Shown here in pieces: positions 34,215-41,686 of a stretch of DNA of 64,000 bases; the stretch's first letter is position 1, and each line of letters starts with the position of its first letter. The DNA lies in contig NZ_CP121699.1 of assembly GCF_029761935.1 (NCBI RefSeq), positions 2,976,001 to 3,040,000 of the forward strand, given 5' to 3'. The translations under genes were made by a program, and so were the position numbers. Origin of the DNA: Microbacterium testaceum (GTDB taxonomy: Bacteria; Actinomycetota; Actinomycetes; Actinomycetales; Microbacteriaceae). The notes beneath the pieces were generated by a model, which was not told the origin of the DNA, did no database searches, and saw only the letters and a list, made by a program, of their open reading frames with translations.

Positions 34215-35182
34215 GCGCTGAGGACCTCGGCCTCTTCGGCGGGGGTGAGTCCCGCTCGGCGGGGGCGGTCCAGTCCGCGTTCGCGCTCGTCGTCGAGCGT
34301 GCGGCGCATCGTCTCGGCGAGAGAGCGGCGACGCCCTCCGGATGCCACGAAGGTAGCGTCACTGCGGCGCGCGAAACCTCCCGCGTTCTCGGGTAGCCAC
34401 AGGGGCAGCGAGCGCGGCCCGGCCCAGTAGGCGACGCCCCGCGCGGTGAGAATGTCGTCGTCGAGCGTGACGGTCTCGGTCGGCGTTCCCGGTGTGTCGT
34501 GAGCGGCCGCGTCGCGGGCCGCCGCGAGCACCGCGGCGAGGGGGAGCTCCTCGCCGACCGCGTTGACCGGACCCGTGATGCCCGTGCGGCCGGCGAGGTC
34601 GATCCACGCGGCGAGGTCGTCCACGTCGATCGCTTGGACGTGACGACCTGTCGACTCGGGCGCGAGGACCCGCCCGCCGCGGGCGTAGCGTGCGGGCCAG
34701 TAGCCGAAGCGATCGGTGGGGTCGCCCGGCCCCACGATGAGTCCGGCCCGCGCCAGGAGCGCCTGGTCCCCGCGCCGGGCCGAGGTGATCCGTTCGGCGT
34801 GCACCTTGGCATCCGCGTACCGTCCGAGATCGGTCGGCTCCACGAGCTCCGCCGTCTCGTCGGCGAAGGGTATGTCGGAGCGGGAATACACCGAGACGCT
34901 TGAGACGAGGGTCCAGTGCGCCGCCCGATCGGCCAGGGCGTCGAGGGCGGATGCCACGAACCCCGGGTCCCACGAGAGCTCGACGACCTGGTCCCACTCG
35001 TGTCGGACCTCGTCGTAGGCGCCGGGCTGTGCCCGGTCGGCGCGGACCAGCCGGGAGCCGCGTGCGGCGTCGCCGGATTCGCCGCGGGCGAGGCAGGTGA
35101 CCTCGGCACCCTGTGCGACGGCGTGCGTCGCGATGGCGCGGCCGAGCCACGCGGTCCCGCCGAGGATGAGGATGCGTCCCAT
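34211..35182 (-). CDS. NAD-dependent epimerase/dehydratase family protein
   Basis: 323 residues, extended-SDR fold: ILGGTAWLGRAIATHAV dinucleotide motif (a GGTxxLG variant), TLVSSVSVYS with catalytic Ser, then YADAKVHAE (YxxxK) and GPGDPTDRFGYWPAR. Resembles the reductase/epimerase proteins that follow RNA-binding CSP41-type families. Substrate unknown. Convergent with the RNase H gene with shared CTAG stops. Confidence 0.87.
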   Translation of the reverse strand: MGRILILGGTAWLGRAIATHAVAQGAEVTCLARGESGDAARGSRLVRADRAQPGAYDEVRHEWDQVVELSWDPGFVASALDALADRAAHWTLVSSVSVYSRSDIPFADETAELVEPTDLGRYADAKVHAERITSARRGDQALLARAGLIVGPGDPTDRFGYWPARYARGGRVLAPESTGRHVQAIDVDDLAAWIDLAGRTGITGPVNAVGEELPLAAVLAAARDAAAHDTPGTPTETVTLDDDILTARGVAYWAGPRSLPLWLPENAGGFARRSDATFVASGGRRRSLAETMRRTLDDERERGLDRPRRAGLTPAEEAEVLSA

Positions 35183-35275
35183 GCGGGTCAGCCAATCACC
35201 CGAGGTGGGGGAGAGGCGACGGTGTTCGCGCTCGGCGGAGGGAGCGGCGTCGGCTGGCGGAGGGCGCGAACGTGC

Positions 35276-36589
35276 TCAGAACGGCGGGGGGTCGGGGTCG
35301 GGGTGAGGATCGAGGTCGGGCGCGAAGGCGACCCGACGTTCGGGCGGGTCGGTGGTGCGGCGCCCGAGCGGGCTCGTCCACACGATGCTGCCGTCCGGCT
35401 GCTGGGCGGCCGTCCAGGGGGTCTCGGTCTTGAGGACGTGGTGACGCTTGCACAGGCACGCGAGGTTGCAGAGCCTCGTCCGACCGCCCTTCGCATGATC
35501 GTGGTTGTGGTCGATCTCGCAGCGGCGGGCGGGCTGACGGCATCCGGGAAAGCGGCAGTGCACGTCGCGGAGGCGCACGAAGCGACGCATCGCCGGAGTC
35601 GGACGGTAACGGTCGACCCCGAGGACCACGCCCGTGACCGGGTCGGTGAGCAAGCGCTCCCACCCCGGTGCTTCGGCGAGGAGGTGGCGCGCCGTATCGG
35701 CGTCGACGGGGGTGCACCCGTCGAGCATCGCGCCGCGCTCGCTGGCGCCGACGGCGGTCAACACCGGGATGACCACCGAGACCTCCGCCCGGATCGCTCC
35801 CAACCCTCCCGGGAGGTGCGCGTGCGTCGGGTCGATGACCGGTCGACCGCCGAGCACGAGGTCGCACAGCAGGTCGGCGCGCGTCTGCTCGATCGACCGG
35901 GTGTCGGTGACGCCGATCTCTCCGCCGCCCGCATCGACGACCCGGCGCACGGCGCGCGCCTGTCGCGTGAGTCGGTCGAACATCGCCCGGATCTTCGCCG
36001 CGCTGTCGATCACGCCGAGCTGCGCCATCCCGTCGATGTCGTCGTCGACCCAGACGCGACGTGTGTCCACCGCGTCGTGGTGGCGCTCCGTGATCGAGCG
36101 AGGTTCCAGCTCTTCGGCGACCGCCCGGGCGAAGGCGCGAGTGCCGGCGACCGTGTCGCGCTCTGCGCGAGTCAGGACGCGGCGCTCGAACTCCCGGCGG
36201 CTCTCCGGTTCGAGCAGGGGTGCCCCGACCTCGCGGATCACCTCGGCGTGCCGCGCCGTGATCTTCGCCGCCTCGAGCGCGGTCACCGTCGTGGGGAAGT
36301 CCTCGACCAGTGCGCCGGCCTCGGTGATGCGGCGCTGCGCCGTGCGGTCGTGCCACCGCAGCGCGACGCCCACTTCGGCGGCGATCGACCGCAGGACGGT
36401 TTCGCGCTCCTGAACGGAGCGGGGTCGGTGAGCGCTTCGCCCCGCAGCGACGGCATGCGCGCGCGCCAGCTGTCGGAACCGTTCCGCCTCGAACGCGGAG
36501 ATCGCCGCCTCGATCCGAACGAGGGAGGTGACCACGTCGTCGAGCACCGCGTCGTCCGCCTCGTGCGGAGAAGCGGCGGGGTGGCTCAT
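35276..36589 (-). CDS. DUF222 / HNH endonuclease domain protein
   Basis: 437 residues. N-terminal DUF222 helical domain (residues about 15-330) and C-terminal HNH nuclease with zinc-ribbon cysteines: CRFPGCRQPARRCEIDHN, HAKGGRT, LCNLACLCKRHHVLK (the H-N-H triad lies in DHNHDHAKGG and the final CKRHH). Family members are very common and multi-copy in actinobacteria (13E12-repeat family in mycobacteria); function uncertain, possibly mobile or defence related. ATG at 36589, ending in a Pro/Asp-rich tail. Confidence 0.9.
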   Translation of the reverse strand: MSHPAASPHEADDAVLDDVVTSLVRIEAAISAFEAERFRQLARAHAVAAGRSAHRPRSVQERETVLRSIAAEVGVALRWHDRTAQRRITEAGALVEDFPTTVTALEAAKITARHAEVIREVGAPLLEPESRREFERRVLTRAERDTVAGTRAFARAVAEELEPRSITERHHDAVDTRRVWVDDDIDGMAQLGVIDSAAKIRAMFDRLTRQARAVRRVVDAGGGEIGVTDTRSIEQTRADLLCDLVLGGRPVIDPTHAHLPGGLGAIRAEVSVVIPVLTAVGASERGAMLDGCTPVDADTARHLLAEAPGWERLLTDPVTGVVLGVDRYRPTPAMRRFVRLRDVHCRFPGCRQPARRCEIDHNHDHAKGGRTRLCNLACLCKRHHVLKTETPWTAAQQPDGSIVWTSPLGRRTTDPPERRVAFAPDLDPHPDPDPPPF

Positions 36590-36795
36590 GTAGACATGCT
36601 TCCACCAACCTCCGACATTGCTCCCGCCCTCGCCCGGCGCCGGCGATGGGTAGGCGCGAGCTGGTCGCGAATCGGTCTGAGGAGGTCGATTCATCCACAG
36701 AACACGCCGCATGGCGTTTTCGGCATGAACCTTCCGCTAGCTTCTCCGCCACGGCATACGTCCCCGTCAGGGGACCCGACGAAGGGGTGGGAAAG

Positions 36796-37263
36796 ATGAC
36801 GGATATCCACACACAGCAGATGCTCGGCCGCCCGACCGGAGCGTTCGTGGGGGCCTCGTGGGTGGCGCTGGGGCTGGGTGCTTCGGTGTACTTCATCGGC
36901 CTGTACAACGCGCACATGACGCTCGCCGAGAAGGGCTTCTACCTCTCGGTGTTCCTCCTCGGGCTGTTCGCCGCCATCTCGGTGCAGAAGGCGGTGCGCG
37001 ACCGCGCCGAAGACATCCCGGTCACCGGCGCCTACCTCGGCGTCGCGTGGGGAATGCTGCTCGTCGCCCTCGCCCTCATGTCCGTCGGGCTCTGGAACGC
37101 CGAACTCCTCCTGTCGGAAAAGGGGTTCTATGGCATTGGATTTGCCATGAGCCTGTTCGCCGTCGTGGCGGTGCAGAAGAACGTGCGCGACCTCGCCGCG
37201 TTCCGCAACGTCCACCCCGACACCGCGCCCGTCGAGCCCACCGGCTACCCGACCATGGGGTGA
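36796..37263 (+). CDS. YiaA/YiaB family inner membrane protein
   Basis: 155 residues with two tandem copies of a two-helix unit: FVGASWVALGLGASVYFIGLY...LAEKGFYLSVFLLGLFAAISVQKAVRD and YLGVAWGMLLVALALMSVGLW...LSEKGFYGIGFAMSLFAVVAVQKNVRD, here quoted in pieces; the repeated EKGFY and VQKxVRD motifs are the YiaAB signature. Four membrane helices. Function unknown. ATG at 36796 after GGGAAAG. Confidence 0.88.
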   Translation: MTDIHTQQMLGRPTGAFVGASWVALGLGASVYFIGLYNAHMTLAEKGFYLSVFLLGLFAAISVQKAVRDRAEDIPVTGAYLGVAWGMLLVALALMSVGLWNAELLLSEKGFYGIGFAMSLFAVVAVQKNVRDLAAFRNVHPDTAPVEPTGYPTMG

Positions 37264-37267
37264 GGCG

Positions 37268-38434
37268 TCAGCCGACCGGCGTCCCCTGGTGGAACAGGCA
37301 CCGCGGTGCGGGGTCGCACCGCCAGAGGGACGACCGGCGGCTGACACGGTCCTCGAATCTCAGCAGATAGGTGAGCAGGACGGTGGTGGGTCCGAGCACC
37401 CGTGCGGCTCGCTCTTCGATGGCGGGCGAAGGGTCGGCCCCCGGTTCTTCTCGAAGTGCGGCGATGATCTCGTCCCGCGTCCATCGGCGACCGGACTGAC
37501 CGATCTCCACGAAGTCGGGATCGAGAAGCCGCTCGAGCTCTCCCGCATGCGCGCGCACGGCCGGGTGAAGCAGCATCTGTTCGGCGGCCCAGGCCGTGGC
37601 GATGAGGGCATCGGCATCCAGAGCCCTCCCGCGAATGACGGAGGAGCGCTGGATCCCCGCGGTCTCGCGTCCCCACGTGCTCGACGCGACACGGCGCTGG
37701 TGGGCGTCGAACGCAGCCTCGTCGATGAAGCGCTCCGACACCCGCCAGACGCCGTCGGTCTCGGTCGGGGTGACGTCGAATGAAAGGCACCCCGCCTCGG
37801 CGCGGGTGAGGGCGAGGTGTTCGTCGAGGTGGGCGCGCACGCGCTCGGCCTCGACGGCATCGGCGCAGCGCAGCTCGCCTGTGAGGGTTACTTCGGGCCC
37901 GCGCGGTACCGGTGTCGTAATCCCGCTCACCCAGTCGCGACGCAAGACGCTGTAGGCGACGGATGCCACGGGCTCACCGCCCTCGACGGGCCAGCCGTCG
38001 CGGTAGTACGCCTCCCGCACCCACCCGCAGCGTTCGAAGACGCGGCGCATCGCGACGTTGTCCTCGCGGGTCTGACCCTCGAGGCGGATGACGCGGGGGT
38101 GCTGGGCGAAGACGTGCTCGGTGACCATCCGAAGCGCGGCGGAACCGTGCCCGCGCCCCCGGGCCGCATCGGCGAGGCGCAGATCGACCATCGCGGTGGC
38201 GTCGTCGAGATCGTCGAGACGGAGCACGCCGATGCGGCCGTCCGTCTCGTCGTCGATCCAGAAGGTCTCGATGTCGTCGCCGTCCCACGAACCCGCGCGG
38301 ATGGCTTCCGTGACCTGCTCCGCGGTCGGACGCGTGCGCACGTGGAACGGGAACGTGTTCGAGATGAGGAATGCCGTCAGCGCGGCCCGGTCGTCCGGCT
38401 CGGACAGGGCGGCGCGCGTCAGAGAGATACCCAC
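37268..38434 (-). CDS. Three-domain fusion: GNAT acetyltransferase, monooxygenase-like (ABM) and DUF4440/SnoaL-like domain
   Basis: 388 residues. Residues about 1-165 are a GNAT acetyltransferase (RLADAARGRGHGSAALRMV is the acetyl-CoA pyrophosphate loop; NVAMRRVFERCGW the usual end). Residues about 180-265 look like an antibiotic-biosynthesis-monooxygenase domain (LALTRAEAGCLSFDVTPTE, VSERFIDEAAFDAHQ). Residues about 280-388 look like DUF4440/SnoaL (LERLLDPDFVEIGQSGRRWTRDEIIAAL is the usual start). Such a triple fusion is uncommon; it may join unrelated stress enzymes. GTG start at 38434 chosen because upstream codons are poor. Stop five bases from the convergent YiaA/B gene. Confidence 0.8.
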   Translation of the reverse strand: MGISLTRAALSEPDDRAALTAFLISNTFPFHVRTRPTAEQVTEAIRAGSWDGDDIETFWIDDETDGRIGVLRLDDLDDATAMVDLRLADAARGRGHGSAALRMVTEHVFAQHPRVIRLEGQTREDNVAMRRVFERCGWVREAYYRDGWPVEGGEPVASVAYSVLRRDWVSGITTPVPRGPEVTLTGELRCADAVEAERVRAHLDEHLALTRAEAGCLSFDVTPTETDGVWRVSERFIDEAAFDAHQRRVASSTWGRETAGIQRSSVIRGRALDADALIATAWAAEQMLLHPAVRAHAGELERLLDPDFVEIGQSGRRWTRDEIIAALREEPGADPSPAIEERAARVLGPTTVLLTYLLRFEDRVSRRSSLWRCDPAPRCLFHQGTPVG

Positions 38435-38510
38435 CCGCCCACCGTAGACACGAACGCCCGGCGGAGTCGTATCGCGGCGTGGGTACGCTGGAAACGCCGG
38501 GCGCGCGCCT

Positions 38511-38933
38511 TTGTTGACGGCGTCCCGTCCCTCCGGATTTTCCGCCCCTCTGAAGGAGCCTCCCATCGCCGCTTCGCCCTCCCCGACGAGGATCCGCACC
38601 CTTCGCACCGCTTCGCTCACGACCGCCGGTGTCGGCGCCGCGATCACCATGGGCGCGTTGGGGCCGTGGTTCACCCCCGTCATCCTCCTCGTCGCGACGG
38701 CGGGAGCGTTGCTGGTGATCTGGCGTACCTCCGCGGGTGTCATCGGCGCGCGGGCGATCGTGCCGGTCCTTGCTGTCGTCGTCGTGCTGACGATCGCGGC
38801 GCTGCTCGGGCTCGTCGGCATCCTGCCCTCCGCGTGGGTGTGGACCGCTCTCGGCGCGTACGCGGTGGCGTGGGGTGAGTACCTCGTGTCGCAGACGATC
38901 GCCCGCTCGCAGGGGCTGACGGGCTACCGGTGA
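38511..38933 (+). CDS. Small membrane protein, probable non-standard start
   Basis: About 122-140 residues with four hydrophobic helices (from AAITMGALGPWFTPVILLVATAG to GAYAVAWGEYLV), no family recognised. The TTG at 38511 is the only upstream standard-type start and has no ribosome binding site. A good AAGGAG lies at 38553-38558 and six bases later comes an in-frame ATC (38565), which suggests the real start codon is ATC or a mutated ATG; an ATG at 38647 would remove the first helix. Confidence 0.65.
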   Translation: MLTASRPSGFSAPLKEPPIAASPSPTRIRTLRTASLTTAGVGAAITMGALGPWFTPVILLVATAGALLVIWRTSAGVIGARAIVPVLAVVVVLTIAALLGLVGILPSAWVWTALGAYAVAWGEYLVSQTIARSQGLTGYR

Positions 38934-39008
38934 TCCCGGTCGCGCTCGACACGGTCGCCGACGCCGCGCGCTGACGAGCCCGACCGGCGGGTGCCTGCGC
39001 GGTTCACC

Positions 39009-39479
39009 TCACCGCAGCTCGAGGCACACGAGCCCCGGTCGCTCGTCCCACGACGGGACGACCCCGAAGCCCGCGGTGCGGTACATCCGCAGTGCGGGCT
39101 CGCGCCACTCCCACACCGAGAGGTGCACCGGCCGCGTCGCTCCGCGCAGCGCGGCCGTCAGCAGCGCCGACCCGACCCCGTGCCCGCGGGCGTCGGGGCT
39201 CACCCAGAACCGGGAGATCTCGGTCACGCTTTCGGAGGAACCGACCGCCAGCACTCCGTGATCGACGCCGTCGACCGCGGCGACCAGCACGCGGTGGTCG
39301 GCGAAGACAGTAGCGGGGTCGTCGATCTCACGGGTGTAACGGGCGGGCATCGCGGCGTGCGGATCGACGAGTCCGTGCTCCGCCTTCTCGGCCTCGGTCC
39401 GTCGCAGATAGTCGCCGACGAGCGCGGAGACCGATCCTGCGTCGCGGGGGAAGCTTGCAGTGCGGATGACGACGCTCAC
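39009..39479 (-). CDS. GNAT family N-acetyltransferase
   Basis: 156 residues. GNAT fold with ISRFWVSPDARGHGVGSALL (motif A, RGHGVG pyrophosphate loop) and the final EPALRMYRTAGFGVVPSW helix. GTG start at 39479. Substrate unknown; it follows the luciferase-like gene on the same strand but a strong hairpin separates them. Confidence 0.87.
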   Translation of the reverse strand: MSVVIRTASFPRDAGSVSALVGDYLRRTEAEKAEHGLVDPHAAMPARYTREIDDPATVFADHRVLVAAVDGVDHGVLAVGSSESVTEISRFWVSPDARGHGVGSALLTAALRGATRPVHLSVWEWREPALRMYRTAGFGVVPSWDERPGLVCLELR

Positions 39480-39547
39480 CCGCCTACCGTACGAGCCGCC
39501 GGCGGTGTCCCGCGCGTGACGACGACGGTCGCGTCTCCCCGAAACGC

Positions 39548-39592
39548 CGAACGGACCCGGATGCCGAGGCGATCGGCATCCGGGTCCGTTCG
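39548..39592. terminator. Strong hairpin terminator
   Basis: Perfect 19-bp arms (39548-39566 and 39574-39592) with a 7-nt loop, nine bases after the stop of the flavin oxidoreductase gene (minus strand) and before the GNAT gene. Again the arms contain GGATGCC/GGCATCC. Confidence 0.8.
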
Positions 39593-39600
39593 GGGTTCGC

Positions 39601-40635
39601 TCAGACCGTCGCGAGCGTCGACTGCCAGCCGAGGGCGGGAGCGACGTGCTTCGCGAAGTTCTCGACGAGGCGCAGGTTGAACTCCACACCCATCTGCGAG
39701 GGGATCGTGAGCATGAGCGTGTCGGCACTCATCACCGCGGCGTCGTTCTGCAGCTGCTCCACGAGCTTGTCGGGGGTGGCCGCGTACGTTTTGCCGAAGG
39801 TCGAGCGCATGCCGTCGATCACGCCGATCTGGTCGCTGCCAGCCGAGCCGCCGAAGTACATCTCGTCTTCGGCCGTCACGATCGGGAAGATGCTGCGGCT
39901 GACCGAGGTGCGCGGTTCGCCCTCGTGACCCGCCTCGCGCCACGCGGCGCGGAAGGCGTCGAGCTGCTGGGCCTGCAGCAGGTCGAAGGGCGTGCCGTCG
40001 GCCTCGGTGAGCAGGGTCGACGACATGAGGTTCACGCCGAGGCGTCCGGCCCATTCGGCGGTCGCCGTGGTGCCGGCGCCCCACCAGATGCGCGTGCGGA
40101 GGCCCGGGGAGTGCGGCTCGATGCGCTGAAGACCTGTGCCTCCACCGAAGGGGCTCAGGGGGTCGCGCTCGGCGAGCCCTTCGCCGTCGATCGCGCGGAG
40201 GAACAGGTCGAAGTGCTCGCGGGCGATGTCGCCGCCGCGCGGGTCTTCGGAGCCGGTGTATCCGAACGCTTCGTAGCCACGGACGACCGTCTCGGGTGAC
40301 CCACGGCTCACGCCGAGGGCGAGTCGGTTGCCGCTGATGAGGTCGACGGATGCCGCCTCTTCGGCGAGCATGAGCGGGTTCTCGTACCGCATGTCAATGA
40401 CGCCGGTGCCGACCTCGATGCGCGAGGTACGGGCGGCGATGGCGGCGAGCAGAGGCATGGGGGCCGCCTGCTGGCGAGCGAAATGGTGCACGCGGAACGA
40501 GACGCCGTTGACCCCGAGGTCGTCCATGCCCTGGGCGAGATCGATCGCCTGGAGCATCGAGTCGCCGGCGGTGAGCTGGCGGCCGCCGCCGAGGGGGCCG
40601 TAGTGGCCGAAGGAGAGTGTGCCGAAGGAGCGCAT
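39601..40635 (-). CDS. LLM-class (luciferase-like) flavin-dependent oxidoreductase
   Basis: 344 residues, bacterial-luciferase-like TIM barrel. Features: HHFARQQAAPMPLLAAIAARTSRIEVGTG in its key parts (the GVSFRVHHF start and IEVGTGV strand), RLALGVSRGSPETVVRGYEAFGY, and IWWGAGTTATAEWAGRLGVNLM. FMN or F420 cofactor; substrate unknown. ATG at 40635. Divergent from the next gene with 90 bases between. Confidence 0.9.
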   Translation of the reverse strand: MRSFGTLSFGHYGPLGGGRQLTAGDSMLQAIDLAQGMDDLGVNGVSFRVHHFARQQAAPMPLLAAIAARTSRIEVGTGVIDMRYENPLMLAEEAASVDLISGNRLALGVSRGSPETVVRGYEAFGYTGSEDPRGGDIAREHFDLFLRAIDGEGLAERDPLSPFGGGTGLQRIEPHSPGLRTRIWWGAGTTATAEWAGRLGVNLMSSTLLTEADGTPFDLLQAQQLDAFRAAWREAGHEGEPRTSVSRSIFPIVTAEDEMYFGGSAGSDQIGVIDGMRSTFGKTYAATPDKLVEQLQNDAAVMSADTLMLTIPSQMGVEFNLRLVENFAKHVAPALGWQSTLATV

Positions 40636-40725
40636 ATCGGGTGCAACGCGACAGAGCGCGATCTATTCCCACGCATACACCGCGCACGACCCCGGACGCC
40701 GTGCAGGTGTGGAACCATTCAGGAC

Positions 40726-41502
40726 ATGGACGATGACGTGCGCGAGGAGCTGCGACTGCTCCGCGCGAGAGCGTACGGTCCCCACGCCGACATCGCCGAC
40801 GACGCGACCGCCGTCGCGCGGCTGCGCGAGCTCGAGGATCTCGAACGGCAGGATCGCCTGCCACCCGCGCCGCGCGTGCCGTTGACCTCCGCGGCCGCCG
40901 CCGCGGGCTCACGGGCCGCTCTCGTCGCCCCCGACGGCGAGAGCGACGGCGACGAGGAAGAGGACGAGGGCGGCGACGACGGCCCGCGGGTGCGCCCCGC
41001 CCTCGTGGGGTCGAAACGCCGGCTCTGGGTCTGGGCGGCCTCCCTCGCGGTGGTGGCCGCCCTCGCCAGCGCAGCGACGGCCGCGAGCCTGACTCTCGTC
41101 CCGGTGAGCGCGGCGGCGGGCGCTCCGCAGGTCGACACCCTCGTGCCCGCCCCCGACGCCGCGGTGCCGCCGGTGTTCGGCCAGCGCACCGGCGCGGAGC
41201 GCGCCTACGAGAACTACTACGGCATCGCCGCGTTCACGGGTCGGTCTCCGACCGACGCGACCGAGAATCGCATTCCCTGCCTCTACCTGCTGGACGCCGA
41301 CGAGATGGGTAAAGACGACACCCGCGCATTCCGCGGCAACTTCGTCTACGGCGGGTGCGGGGCCGGGGTGTTCCCGGCGACCGTGCAGTTCGTCGTCGCC
41401 GACGGCATGCCCGATGCGTTCATCCAGCGGTTCCCGATCGGCACGAGCATGCAGTTCGTGTTCGACGGCGAGAACGTCGGCGTCTTCAGCGACCGCGGCT
41501 GA
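40726..41502 (+). CDS. Conserved hypothetical membrane-anchored protein
   Basis: 258 residues, no named family. The first 30 residues resemble a helical MDDDVREELRLLRARAYG start seen in other Microbacteriaceae proteins, residues about 60-85 are acidic and low complexity, one membrane helix follows (VWAASLAVVAALASAATAASL), then a ~140-residue extracytoplasmic domain with two Cys (RIPCLYLLDADE ... YGGCGAGVFP). Its final bases and stop codon recur in a degenerate duplication just downstream (41489-41600). Confidence 0.75.
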   Translation: MDDDVREELRLLRARAYGPHADIADDATAVARLRELEDLERQDRLPPAPRVPLTSAAAAAGSRAALVAPDGESDGDEEEDEGGDDGPRVRPALVGSKRRLWVWAASLAVVAALASAATAASLTLVPVSAAAGAPQVDTLVPAPDAAVPPVFGQRTGAERAYENYYGIAAFTGRSPTDATENRIPCLYLLDADEMGKDDTRAFRGNFVYGGCGAGVFPATVQFVVADGMPDAFIQRFPIGTSMQFVFDGENVGVFSDRG

Positions 41503-41600
41503 CGCGACCGCGACTGCGGAGGCGACCGCGACTGCGGCGGCGCCCGCGGCTGACGCGATCGCGACTGCGGCGCGCGGCTGCTGCACCCGCGACTGCGGCG
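41489..41600. repeat. Degenerate GC-rich tandem repeat before the helicase gene
   Basis: Units close to GCGACCGCGACTGCGG occur at about 41504, 41522, 41554 and 41585, and a longer unit CCGCGGCTGACGCGA recurs at 41494 and 41543, so the last codons and the stop of the preceding gene appear duplicated. Otherwise the 184-base gap holds no gene. Confidence 0.65.
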
Positions 41601-41686
41601 CCTCCCGCGACGACGACGGCAGCGTCCGCGAGAGGGGCGGCCCGTCCGCGGGTTCGCGGGCTCCCCGCGGATGAGAGGCTGGGGGA

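Noticed and set aside
35276..36589. HNH/DUF222 gene considered as a group II intron or homing element
   Set aside because: It is a free-standing gene with its own start, with no reverse transcriptase or intron boundaries.
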